Shown in pieces: positions 27,411 through 35,501 of a DNA stretch of 64,000 nt. The notes under the pieces are model-generated. The model made no database searches and was not told the origin of the DNA. It worked only from the letters and a program-made list of their open reading frames with translations. Positions within the stretch are counted from its first letter, which is position 1. Every line of letters starts with the position of its first letter. The position numbers and the translations under genes were made by a program. Source of the DNA: Ampullimonas aquatilis (GTDB lineage: Bacteria; Pseudomonadota; Gammaproteobacteria; Burkholderiales; Burkholderiaceae_D); contig NZ_CP183834.1 in the NCBI RefSeq assembly GCF_049675895.1, positions 620,001 through 684,000 on the forward strand, read 5' to 3'.

Positions 27411-28433
27411 TTAATTGCGTGGCTGGGTATTTTGTTCGTAAGCTTCAACGATGCGTGCCACCAGTGGATGGCGCACCACGTCTTGAGCGGTGAATTGCGT
27501 GACGGCAATGCCACGCACATCCTTGAGAATATATTGCGCTTCCACTAGGCCGCTGCGTTGATTGCGCGACAGATCAATCTGCGTCACATCGCCGGTCACT
27601 ACCGCTTTGCTGCCAAAACCAATCCGCGTCAAAAACATTTTCATCTGCTCGGGCGTGGTGTTTTGTGCTTCATCCAGAATGATGAAGCTGTGGTTCAGCG
27701 TTCTGCCGCGCATATAAGCCAATGGCGCGATTTCAATGGTGCTGCGTTCAAACAGCTTGGTGGTTTTATCGTAGCCAAGCAGGTCATAGAGTGCGTCGTA
27801 CAGCGGGCGCAGATAGGGGTCAACTTTTTGCGCCAGATCACCCGGCAAAAACCCCAGGCGCTCGCCGGCTTCCACCGCGGGGCGGGTCAGCACAATGCGC
27901 TGTACCATGTCGCGTTCCAGCGCATCGACTGCGCAGGCCACGGCCAGATAGGTTTTGCCGGTGCCCGCCGGGCCCACACCAAAGGTGATGTCATGACCCA
28001 GGATATTGCGCAGATATTCTTTTTGTCGTGGTGTGCGGCCATGCAGATCATTGCGGCGCGTGTGCAGTACCGGGCCGGTGAGTTGTTCCTCGACCTCTTC
28101 TTCGGTCAACTCAAGCAGTTGCGCGGCTTTGCTGGGCACATGAATCAGGCCTGCTTCAATCAAATCAAGCTGAATGTCTTCCAGCCCCAGTGGCCGTTTG
28201 GCCTGCTCATAAAAGCGCCCCAAGGCTTCGACGGTACTGCGTGCTTTTTGCGGTGTGCCAGTGATGGAAAAACGGTCACTGCGTCGTGCAATGGTGACGT
28301 CCAGCGCAATGGCAATCTGGCGTAGATTTTGATCCAGCGGTCCGCATAAATTGGACAGGCGCAGATTATCCAGCGGCTTGGCAATAAACTCGGTAGTGAG
28401 TAGTTTGGTGGTCATTGGAGTGGCTTTGCTCAT
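27411..28433 (-). CDS. ybeZ: PhoH-family ATPase YbeZ
   Basis: A 340-residue cytoplasmic P-loop protein. Walker A is GPAGTGKTYLAV, Walker B is SFIILDEAQNTTPEQMKMFL, with VLTRPAVEAGERLGFLPGDL and the C-terminal RHPLVARIVEAYE typical of PhoH-like YbeZ. It works with YbeY in rRNA processing and the genes are neighbours (14 bases). Its ATG overlaps the miaB stop (ATGA at 28430-28433). Confidence 0.93.
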   Translation of the reverse strand: MSKATPMTTKLLTTEFIAKPLDNLRLSNLCGPLDQNLRQIAIALDVTIARRSDRFSITGTPQKARSTVEALGRFYEQAKRPLGLEDIQLDLIEAGLIHVPSKAAQLLELTEEEVEEQLTGPVLHTRRNDLHGRTPRQKEYLRNILGHDITFGVGPAGTGKTYLAVACAVDALERDMVQRIVLTRPAVEAGERLGFLPGDLAQKVDPYLRPLYDALYDLLGYDKTTKLFERSTIEIAPLAYMRGRTLNHSFIILDEAQNTTPEQMKMFLTRIGFGSKAVVTGDVTQIDLSRNQRSGLVEAQYILKDVRGIAVTQFTAQDVVRHPLVARIVEAYEQNTQPRN

Positions 28434-29779
28434 GCCACTTCAGCCAGCACCAGCTCGCCACGCAAAGAGTTGCGCAGCGCCTGGGTAATGGTGACATCGA
28501 CCAGTTGGCCCATGAAGCGGGCGTGCTGTTCGGGCGGTACGGCAAAGTTGACGACCCGATTGTTTTCGGTGCGCCCGGCCAGTTCGGCTTCGTCCTTGCG
28601 TGCCTGACGTGCCACCAGAATGCGTTGTCGCGTGCCGATCATGGATTCACTGATCTGCTTCACATTGGCTTCCACGGTGGCTTGCAGATGTTGCAGGCGC
28701 CGCAGCTTCACGTCGGCCGGTGTGTCGTCTTCCAGATTGGCAGCAGGGGTGCCGGGGCGTGGGCTATACACAAATGAAAAGCTGGTGTCATAGCCAATGT
28801 CGTCAATCAGTTTCATGAGCTGCTTGAAGTCGTCCTCGGTTTCACCCGGAAAGCCGACGATAAAGTCGGACGAGATGGCAATATCAGGACGAATCGCGCG
28901 CACTTTGCGAATGATCGACTTGTATTCGAGTGCGGTATAGCCGCGCTTCATGGCATTTAAAATTTTGTCGGAACCGTGTTGCACCGGCAAGTGCAAGTGG
29001 TCAACCAGCTTGGGCACTTTGGCGTAAGCGTCAATCAGGCGCTGGGTAAATTCTTTGGGATGGCTGGTGGTATAGCGAATCCGCTCAATGCCAGGCATGT
29101 CGGCCACGTATTCAATCAGCAGGGCAAAGTCGGCAATCTCACTGGTGCCGCCCATCTTGCCGCGATAAGCATTGACGTTCTGGCCGAGCAAATGGATTTC
29201 TTTCACGCCTTGTTCGGTGAGCCCCGCCACTTCGGCGAGCACATCATCAAACGGACGCGAGACCTCTTCACCGCGTGTGTAAGGCACCACGCAATAACTG
29301 CAATACTTGCTGCAACCTTCCATGATTGACACATAAGCCGTCGCGCCATCCACCTTGGCTGGTGGCAGGTGATCAAACTTTTCAATCTCGGGAAAGCTGA
29401 TATCAATTTGCGAGCGCCCCGACGCCTGCCGTGACTTGATCAGCTCTGGCAGGCGATGCAAGGTCTGCGGGCCAAATACCACATCCACATAAGGTGCACG
29501 GCGCACAATGGTCGCGCCTTCCTGGCTGGCCACACAGCCGCCCACTCCAATCACCAGATTGGGATTGGCTTTTTTCAGATCACGCACTCGACCCAGATCA
29601 GAAAACACCTTCTCTTGCGCTTTTTCACGCACCGAGCAGGTATTGAACAAAATCACATCGGCATCTTCCGGCTTATCGGTGCGTTCCATACCGCCAGCCG
29701 CGTTGAGTACGTCGACCATCTTGTCAGAGTCGTACTCGTTCATCTGGCAGCCAAAGGTTTTAATAAATACTTTTTTCAC
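28430..29779 (-). CDS. miaB: tRNA-2-methylthio-N6-dimethylallyladenosine synthase
   Basis: A 449-residue radical-SAM methylthiotransferase that modifies A37 of tRNAs. The N-terminal UPF0004 domain has TFGCQMNEYDS and NTCSVREKAQEK plus a third Cys in GVGGCVASQEG. The radical-SAM cluster is CSKYCSYC with TRGEEVSR following. A C-terminal TRAM domain (about 380-445) has GRTENNRVVNF. Full length. First gene of the miaB-ybeZ-ybeY-corC-lnt operon. Confidence 0.96.
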   Translation of the reverse strand: MKKVFIKTFGCQMNEYDSDKMVDVLNAAGGMERTDKPEDADVILFNTCSVREKAQEKVFSDLGRVRDLKKANPNLVIGVGGCVASQEGATIVRRAPYVDVVFGPQTLHRLPELIKSRQASGRSQIDISFPEIEKFDHLPPAKVDGATAYVSIMEGCSKYCSYCVVPYTRGEEVSRPFDDVLAEVAGLTEQGVKEIHLLGQNVNAYRGKMGGTSEIADFALLIEYVADMPGIERIRYTTSHPKEFTQRLIDAYAKVPKLVDHLHLPVQHGSDKILNAMKRGYTALEYKSIIRKVRAIRPDIAISSDFIVGFPGETEDDFKQLMKLIDDIGYDTSFSFVYSPRPGTPAANLEDDTPADVKLRRLQHLQATVEANVKQISESMIGTRQRILVARQARKDEAELAGRTENNRVVNFAVPPEQHARFMGQLVDVTITQALRNSLRGELVLAEVA

Positions 29780-29822
29780 GGAAAACTTTATGAGAAATCA
29801 AAAAACAAACGTTCAATAAAAA

Positions 29823-29846
29823 CAAAACCGCCACAAACGGTTTTTA
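29823..29846 (-). terminator. Putative rho-independent terminator
   Basis: AAAACCG, a 7-base loop, CGGTTTT, followed on the minus strand by a T-rich run. It would end transcription from the small secreted-protein gene at 29905-30231 before the miaB operon. Confidence 0.45.
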
Positions 29847-29904
29847 TTGTGATGTAACCACCAGCACTTGCCATCTTGCCTGATACATCAGCCTGGTGCT
29901 GGTT

Positions 29905-30231
29905 TCAACGAGGTGTGAACTCGGCTCGGGAATGCACTGCCTCGCCAATGATCCACACCCGATCTATCTGCCCCAGATTGTCAACGGTATAGCGGGCACG
30001 CACTTCGCCTTGCAAACTGGCAGGGGTGATCGACAAACGATTGGGCGCATAAATGCGTGCAGCTGGAGAGAGTCGCATCTCATTGCCATTGACCAGCACA
30101 ACCGGTGCCACCACGACCGAAAAATTAACAGTTTGCGCTGCTTCGGGAATCACGTTCACGCCTTGCGCAGACGCCAAGTCCGCAGACAAACTCAGCGCGC
30201 ACAGCAACAGCAGTTGGCAAATTTTTTTCAT
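29905..30231 (-). CDS. Hypothetical exported protein
   Basis: A 108-residue protein whose start at ATG 30231 gives a clean signal peptide (KKICQLLLLCALSLSADLAS, cleavage near ASA). The mature part is short and beta-rich (VNFSVVVAPVVLVNGNEMRL, VRARYTVDNLGQIDRVWII). No family recognised. The frame extends to 30309, but those residues lack signal-peptide character. Confidence 0.6.
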   Translation of the reverse strand: MKKICQLLLLCALSLSADLASAQGVNVIPEAAQTVNFSVVVAPVVLVNGNEMRLSPAARIYAPNRLSITPASLQGEVRARYTVDNLGQIDRVWIIGEAVHSRAEFTPR

Positions 30232-30455
30232 GACTTGGTTGATATCCTGGTGATTTTGATTGTTAAGGCCAGTAAACGGGCCCGTTGTTAAAGCCAATAA
30301 GCCGACCAATTGTTAAAGCACATTGAGACGATCTTTTTCCGGCAAATCAAAATAAAGCGCCGCCATTTTATTGCTGACCGAAATCGCCTGTGATCACAGC
30401 AAACGTCACTATTTTAAGGTAAGCGCAGCAAATTGCCGAACAAGGCTTATTTAAT

Positions 30456-30528
30456 GGGAGTATAGGCTTATTCTGCTTGCTCAAGTGCGTATTTATTATT
30501 GATATTTTTATACATATAGGGAGTATAT
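30456..30528 (-). repeat. Dispersed intergenic element, copy E
   Basis: Read on the minus strand: left end ATACTCCCTATATGTAT, core AATAAATACGCACTTGAGC, right end GCCTATACTCCC. It lies in the 564-base stretch 30232-30795 between divergent genes. That stretch has no gene but also holds a cluster of GTAAC sites near the cupin gene. Confidence 0.6.
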
Positions 30529-30645
30529 TGATGGGGCGAGCATCTGCTGCCTGCAGCCGAGACTGGATCGTCAAATTTGTTCCAACACGTGGCTCGTTTT
30601 CAAGAATGGGGTGCAAAGCGTCAAGTCAGGCTGAGAGAATTATTG

Positions 30646-30720
30646 GTAACTTTAAAAAAAGTTATTGACGGGTTACGTTATGCAAAGTAACCTTATATTT
30701 GACTTTAATAAAGTTACTTT
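30646..30720. promoter_or_regulatory. Cluster of GTAAC/GTTAC half-sites, probable operator region
   Basis: TAACTTT, AAAA, AAAGTTA (30647-30664) and GGTTAC, 10 bases, GTAACC (30671-30692) are two inverted repeats; AAAGTTACTTT follows at 30710-30720. TTGACG and TTGACT hexamers (30665-30670, 30699-30704) lie among them but no good -10 box pairs with either. Such regular half-site spacing suggests a dimeric repressor or activator controlling the cupin gene at 30796. Confidence 0.45.
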
Positions 30721-30795
30721 TTTGTGCTGCATCTTATCCGCAGCCGTTCTCTTCAAGTCATCACTTGATTTTGCCAACCTTAACAGGAGCCTGAC

Positions 30796-31236
30796 ATGCA
30801 ACAGCCTTTTAAACATTTGATCCAAGCTGCGTTCATTGCAGCCACACTATTCACCGGCACGGCTGCCTTGGCTGCTGAAACCTCCATCAGCGTACCCGTC
30901 ACCGAACTCAAGTTTTTTGACACTGGCGTTGGCCCACTCAAAGCCGCTGTTGGTTTTGGTGATCTGACCAAAGGCGCGCACAGCACCTACGTCAAACTGC
31001 CCGCCGGCTTTGTCAGTCCCTTGCATACACACACCGAAGATTATTACGGTGTGGTCATCACTGGCGTAGTAGCCAACGAGGTTGACGCACAAGCCAAAGA
31101 CCGCCCATTGCCACCGGGCTCTTACTGGTTTCAAAAAGGCAAGATCAATCACGTCACCAAATGCATTTCATCCAATGAGTGCGTGGTCTTCATTACCCAA
31201 CCCGGCAAGTTTGATTATGTGAATGCGCAAAAGTAA
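30796..31236 (+). CDS. Exported cupin-domain protein
   Basis: A 146-residue protein with a signal peptide (about 1-26, ending ALAAE). The rest is one cupin barrel: GAHSTYVKLPAGFVSPLHTH gives the first motif with two His, and PPGSYWFQKGKINHVTKC supplies the second. A metal-bound periplasmic cupin is likely, substrate unknown. ATG 30796 follows AGGAG by six bases. The operator-like cluster upstream suggests it is regulated on its own. Confidence 0.8.
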   Translation: MQQPFKHLIQAAFIAATLFTGTAALAAETSISVPVTELKFFDTGVGPLKAAVGFGDLTKGAHSTYVKLPAGFVSPLHTHTEDYYGVVITGVVANEVDAQAKDRPLPPGSYWFQKGKINHVTKCISSNECVVFITQPGKFDYVNAQK

Positions 31237-31336
31237 TCTGAGCACTTATGTCAATATTAGGATAAAGGTTGGCATGGCTTAAAAATATTGAATAATTAAT
31301 TTTTTAATTGGATTGCGATGGGCGCTTGTGATCGAC

Positions 31337-31371
31337 ACAAAAAATGTAGTAACATTGCTACATATTTTTTG
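31337..31371. promoter_or_regulatory. Inverted repeat, probable toxin-antitoxin operator
   Basis: ATGTAG (31344-31349), 8 bases, CTACAT (31358-31363), extended outward by matching ACAAAAA and TTTTTGT runs. It lies just before the antitoxin ATG at 31385, where the antitoxin or the complex would be expected to bind. Confidence 0.5.
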
Positions 31372-31384
31372 TGCAGGTGACATC

Positions 31385-31639
31385 ATGCCCAACACAACCA
31401 TCTCAAGTCGAGATTTCAATCAAAATACCAGTGGTGCTAAAAAAGCCACAAAAAAAGGCCCGGTCTTCATTACCGACCGTGGCCAACCTGCGCATGTCTT
31501 ACTCAGTTTTGAGGATTATCAAAAGCTGTCCGCCAGTACCACCAATATTGTCGACATGCTTGCCATGCCTGAACTCAAAGACATTCCTTTTGAGCCAGCC
31601 AAGGCTGGCAAGCTATTTAAAGCGGCGGATTTGTCCTGA
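31385..31639 (+). CDS. Phd/YefM-type antitoxin
   Basis: An 84-residue protein. The N-terminal DNA-binding fold is typical of Phd/YefM (TTISSRDFNQNTSGAKKATK, GPVFITDRGQPAHVLLSFED), followed by a flexible C-terminal tail that would wrap the toxin. The start ATG 31385 fits the family; the longer open frame from 31313 covers the operator. Its TGA overlaps the ATG of the toxin gene. Confidence 0.88.
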   Translation: MPNTTISSRDFNQNTSGAKKATKKGPVFITDRGQPAHVLLSFEDYQKLSASTTNIVDMLAMPELKDIPFEPAKAGKLFKAADLS

Positions 31640-32049
31640 TGTATCTGCTTGATACCAGCGTCGTTTCAGAGCTGCGAAATTCTCGCAAGGCCGATAAAAA
31701 AGTCAAAGCCTGGGCGACGTCAGTTGCGCCAAACAGCTTATATCTTTCGGTCATTACCATTCTTGAACTCGAAATGGGTATCTTGCAGATTGAGCGACGC
31801 GATAACAAGCAAGGTGCCTTATTGCGAGCCTGGTTAGAAAGTAGAGTTTTGCCCGCATTTGATCATCGAATTTTGCCAGTGGATACTGTGGTGGCGCTTT
31901 GTTGTGCCAAGTTGCATGTTCCCAACCCCCATTCAGAACGTGACGCCCTGATTGCAGCAACAGGCTTGGTTCATGGGCTGACAGTGGTGACGAGGAATGT
32001 GGTTGATTTTAAGAGTTCGGGCGTGAGGTTGTTGAATCCGTGGGGGTGA
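31639..32049 (+). CDS. PIN-domain toxin (VapC/FitB type)
   Basis: A 136-residue ribonuclease toxin. PIN acidic residues are visible: Asp5 in YLLDTSVVSEL, Glu in ITILELEMGIL and Asp in SERDALIAATGLVHGLTVVT, with a C-terminal NVVDF. Similar to FitB-type toxins paired with Phd-like antitoxins. One-base overlap with the antitoxin gene indicates translational coupling. Confidence 0.9.
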   Translation: MYLLDTSVVSELRNSRKADKKVKAWATSVAPNSLYLSVITILELEMGILQIERRDNKQGALLRAWLESRVLPAFDHRILPVDTVVALCCAKLHVPNPHSERDALIAATGLVHGLTVVTRNVVDFKSSGVRLLNPWG

Positions 32050-32178
32050 GAATCGCGTAAGCGGATAAGGTAACTTAGAAATGAAAATGACCACGCTTGC
32101 CCGTGGCCATCACCCCACAGCGCGTTTGGGTGCACTGGCAAGCTGCAATTACGACTGTGTGAGTGAAGAAATCATATC

Positions 32179-32616
32179 ATGCTTGTTTTCGTGCATATAA
32201 TTAAATTTAGTCAAAGTGCATATTCTGATAAACCAAACCCTTCACGACGATCCGACAGTTTAATTTCTGAATACAACCAAGAATTCCCACACGACGACTT
32301 GCCACGGGTATGCAGAAAATTTGACCAGTCGATTGACTTGGTTGCTGTGTTTTATAATGTTCTTCCACAGTCAGGACGGGAGATCAGCATGAGATTACCA
32401 CCAGTATTTTCAGTATGGGCAGACAAATGGGGCATGAAGCTATTCATTGCATCCGTCTCCGAAAACCTCAACAGCATTGACATGCTCCGCTACTCAGAAA
32501 AAGACGACACTTCAGCAATGGCTGAACACATTCCACTTGCAGACTGGCAGGCCATCGTTGATAGGTACTCACTGAACCTAGTTGGCATCGAAGCACCTAA
32601 CCGCGCAAAGCTCTGA
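32179..32616 (+). CDS. Hypothetical protein
   Basis: An open frame of 145 codons. The C-terminal part (LPPVFSVWADKWGMKLFIAS, MAEHIPLADWQAIVDRYSLN) has normal protein character and a LADWQAIVDRY helix; the N-terminal 20 or so residues are less convincing, so the start could lie further in. No family recognised. Its 3' end overlaps, on the other strand, the end of a decayed frame next to the CRISPR array. Confidence 0.45.
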   Translation: MLVFVHIIKFSQSAYSDKPNPSRRSDSLISEYNQEFPHDDLPRVCRKFDQSIDLVAVFYNVLPQSGREISMRLPPVFSVWADKWGMKLFIASVSENLNSIDMLRYSEKDDTSAMAEHIPLADWQAIVDRYSLNLVGIEAPNRAKL

Positions 32617-32770
32617 CAGCCCGACTAGTCAGCTCCGGCAACTGATCAGTTGCTGCCAATAACTGTTCACGTACCTTGTTGAGCAGGTCAGCCAATGACA
32701 TGCGAGCGTGTTGTTTATCGATTTCAGCAATCTCGCAGAGCGACCCTTTGATACCAATAGGCAGCGATTG
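32597..32770 (-). pseudogene. Possible gene remnant at the edge of the CRISPR array
   Basis: A 57-codon open stretch with coding-like composition, ending at the TAG 32597-32599 (LADLLNKVREQLLAATDQLP near its end). It is preceded by a stop at 32771-32773 and then by the first CRISPR repeat, so any 5' part is lost. An internal ATG at 32701 would allow a 34-residue peptide. No family recognised. Confidence 0.3.
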
Positions 32771-32805
32771 TCACAATTCGACGAGCACCAGTTGAGAAGC
32801 TTCTT

Positions 32806-34160
32806 GTTCCGGTCAGAGCGCATATCCCGATAAGCTAAACTGACAGGCATCGACTGGTGGTGCCAACCAGGGTTCCGGTCAGAGCGCATATCCCGAGAAG
32901 CTAAACTTACTTTTGCGCCTTTAAACAAGAATGCACTGTTCCGGTCAGAGCGCATATCCCGATAAGCTAAACTCTCCCCTTTTTTTTGGAGTTCATCATG
33001 TCTGTTCCGGTCAGAGCGCATATCCCGATAAGCTAAACTGCTCTATTATTGTTATAGATGAGTGTCAGAGTTCCGGTCAGAGCGCATATCCCGATAAGCT
33101 AAACTAAAGCCTGCCAATGTTGGCGATGTTGCACCGTTCCGGTCAGAGCGCATATCCCGATAAGCTAAACTACAATCAGCCGCTCGACAATCATCCTATA
33201 GTTCCGGTCAGAGCGCATATCCCGATAAGCTAAACTATTCCGCGTGTTTTGCGTGAGTTTGGGTGAGTTCCGGTCAGAGCGCATATCCCGATAAGCTAAA
33301 CTAGCAAACATACAAAGGGATTTCAAGCTGCAGTTCCGGTCAGAGCGCATATCCCGATAAGCTAAACTGCGGTTGCTAATTGGCGGGCGTTTGCTTCTGT
33401 TCCGGTCAGAGCGCATATCCCGATAAGCTAAACTCCGCCAACCCTGCCAGTTCGGTGGCCTGGTGTTCCGGTCAGAGCGCATATCCCGATAAGCTAAACT
33501 AAATTTAAATATTATGTCCAAAATTTATGTGTTCCGGTCAGAGCGCATATCCCGATAAGCTAAACTTTTGTTGCCCGGCGTCAACTCTGTAACCGAGTTC
33601 CGGTCAGAGCGCATATCCCGATAAGCTAAACTAACACAAGGCTTGTTCCCAATCCAAACAGAGTTCCGGTCAGAGCGCATATCCCGATAAGCTAAACTGC
33701 CAGGCCGGTGATCACCGGCGCCGCGGCAGTTCCGGTCAGAGCGCATATCCCGATAAGCTAAACTATGGCGTGCTAGTGTCAATAATATCAGTCAGTTCCG
33801 GTCAGAGCGCATATCCCGATAAGCTAAACTAGTTACTAAGTTGACTGGCCCGCGCTTGCTGTTCCGGTCAGAGCGCATATCCCGATAAGCTAAACTGGAA
33901 TCCGTCTACTTCAAAATTGCTCGTTGGTTCCGGTCAGAGCGCATATCCCGATAAGCTAAACTGTTGCCTGGCAGATCCAGCACCTCAACAATGTTCCGGT
34001 CAGAGCGCATATCCCGATAAGCTAAACTTGCCAGTCAGATAAATGACATGCTGCTGCAGTTCCGGTCAGAGCGCATATCCCGATAAGCTAAACTAGTTCC
34101 AAGCGCATTAACTAGCGCCACACTGTTCCGGTCAGAGCGCATATCCCGATAAGCTAAACT
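32806..34160 (+). CRISPR. Type II-C CRISPR array, 21 repeats and 20 spacers
   Basis: Repeats are 36 bp with starts every 66 bp (32806, 32872, 32938, 33004 and so on to 34125). All spacers are 30 nt except the sixth (33172-33200), which is 29 nt. Repeats start GTTCCGGTCAGAGCG and end CGATAAGCTAAACT. Only the second (32872-32907) has a clear change (GAGAAG for GATAAG). The plus strand is the likely crRNA sense, because the tracrRNA anti-repeat pairs with plus-strand repeats and a terminator lies just after the last repeat. The 3' end of each repeat (GCTAAACT) resembles the internal -10 boxes known for II-C repeats of Neisseria. Confidence 0.98.
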
Positions 34161-34168
34161 CGCTGTGA

Positions 34169-34200
34169 GATAACCCCTTGAGAAATCAAGGGGTTTTTCA
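34169..34200 (+). terminator. Rho-independent terminator after the CRISPR array
   Basis: AACCCCTTG, loop AGAAAT, CAAGGGGTT followed by TTTCATTTTT on the plus strand. Its polarity fits crRNA transcripts running toward cas2; on the minus strand no T-run follows, so it would not stop cas transcripts. Confidence 0.75.
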
Positions 34201-34232
34201 TTTTTGGCTTTGTAAAAAATCCCCGATTTTGA

Positions 34233-34538
34233 TCAAAATAAATCAAATTGATCAGGGTTTTTATTGGCAGGTAGTTTGGCTTTGCCATGAAAAGAGATGA
34301 TTTTCTCGTACTGTTTGTCGGTAAAAAACAGGATATTGACTTTGCCACCTTCTGGCAAGGCCTGTTCGATTCTTTTGGTATAAGTCTCACTTTGAGCAGT
34401 GCTTGTGCAAAAGCGCATGTAGACAGAAAACTGTGTCATTTCAAAGCCCATATCCAGTAATGAATTGCGAAACTCAGTGGCGGCTTTGCGTTCCTTTTTT
34501 TCAATGACGGGTAAGTCAAACATGACGGTGATCCACAT
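34233..34538 (-). CDS. cas2: CRISPR-associated endonuclease Cas2
   Basis: A 101-residue protein starting at ATG 34538 (WITVMFDLPVIEKKERKAAT), with the ferredoxin-like fold and the conserved Asp after the first strand. FSVYMRFC and VNILFFTDKQYEKII are typical of type II Cas2. AGGA lies about ten bases upstream of the start; the open frame continues to 34640 inside cas1 but those residues are not family-like. Works with Cas1 in spacer integration. Confidence 0.95.
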   Translation of the reverse strand: MWITVMFDLPVIEKKERKAATEFRNSLLDMGFEMTQFSVYMRFCTSTAQSETYTKRIEQALPEGGKVNILFFTDKQYEKIISFHGKAKLPANKNPDQFDLF

Positions 34539-34560
34539 GAGGCGATATCCTGAAAGCACG

Positions 34561-35496
34561 TCACTCGTCCTTTTCTCCAAGCTGTGCCGCGAGTGAGATC
34601 GGCAAGCTGGGCATGGGAAGATCCAGTGTTTCTTTCTCATTTAAATACACCTGTGCTAATGAGGTAGCCAGTTTTTGTATGCAGACCATCACCGGTGTGG
34701 CGCCTGCATTGCTGAGCATGTCATCGTACAAGGTGCGCACCAAAGCCCGCTTGCTATCAGGGCTGACGCTGTCATCGCCATTTTGAGCCAATTGCCAGAC
34801 ACGAATATCAATCACTGGTCTGAATGGTTCCATCAGATCATCAATCAGGCGCATGGCATTGCCTTCATTGCTATGATGTAGCCCTAGCGTTGGGTGCAAA
34901 CCCGCTGCCACCGTTGCGCGTGCAGTGGCTGCACGTAATACGGTATAGCCATAGTTGAGCATGCCATTGAGGCCGCTACCATTTTGGTCACGTCGGAAGT
35001 CCGTACCGAAAAGGCTTTGCCAGTAACGGCGTGCACCTTGTGCCTCAAAATTATCAGGGTCGCCAGAGCGAACCTTTTTGACTAAAGATTCAAGCGGAAT
35101 TGGATTGGCACCAGCAGCTTCCAGTGCTGCGGCCTGTTGTTGCAGCTTAGATTTGACGATTTCAGCCCACAGGCGTTTGTGGGTGGGTTTACTGGCCGCA
35201 ATTTGTGCATCAAAACGCTTGGCCTGTTGATAATTACCTTCAATCGGCAACAGCATGCCGATGGCATTGTGATTGTTGCCACATAAAACAAATGGCGCAC
35301 AACGTTCTGCCAATGCCACCAGCAGATTATTGGTATACGTCATGCCATGCGCATTGGCAATGACAGCAGCAATATCATCCAATGGAATCTGGCCTAGTTC
35401 TTTACGGTCGCCATCACTTTGTGCCACGACCATAAACCCTCGTGACACAAAGAGATAACGCTTGTCGTCAGCCACTTCAACGATGCGGCCAATCAT
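34561..35496 (-). CDS. cas1: CRISPR-associated endonuclease/integrase Cas1
   Basis: A 311-residue protein of the type II Cas1 group. The catalytic Glu is in the EAQGARRYWQSLFG block, the His in GLHPTLGLHHSNEGNAM and the acidic residues in RLIDDLMEPFRPVID. Together with Cas2 it should form the spacer-integration complex. The gene lies five bases after cas9 and 22 bases before cas2. No csn2 or cas4 is present, which defines subtype II-C. Confidence 0.97.
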   Translation of the reverse strand: MIGRIVEVADDKRYLFVSRGFMVVAQSDGDRKELGQIPLDDIAAVIANAHGMTYTNNLLVALAERCAPFVLCGNNHNAIGMLLPIEGNYQQAKRFDAQIAASKPTHKRLWAEIVKSKLQQQAAALEAAGANPIPLESLVKKVRSGDPDNFEAQGARRYWQSLFGTDFRRDQNGSGLNGMLNYGYTVLRAATARATVAAGLHPTLGLHHSNEGNAMRLIDDLMEPFRPVIDIRVWQLAQNGDDSVSPDSKRALVRTLYDDMLSNAGATPVMVCIQKLATSLAQVYLNEKETLDLPMPSLPISLAAQLGEKDE

Positions 35497-35501
35497 GATG
35501 C

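Noticed and set aside
30385..30405. CRP/FNR site TGTGATCACA
   Set aside because: The half-sites lack the 6-base spacer of a real CRP site; likely chance.
32629..33782. Open frames with a repeating SLAYRDMRSDRN peptide on the minus strand
   Set aside because: They are translations of the CRISPR repeats and spacers, not proteins.
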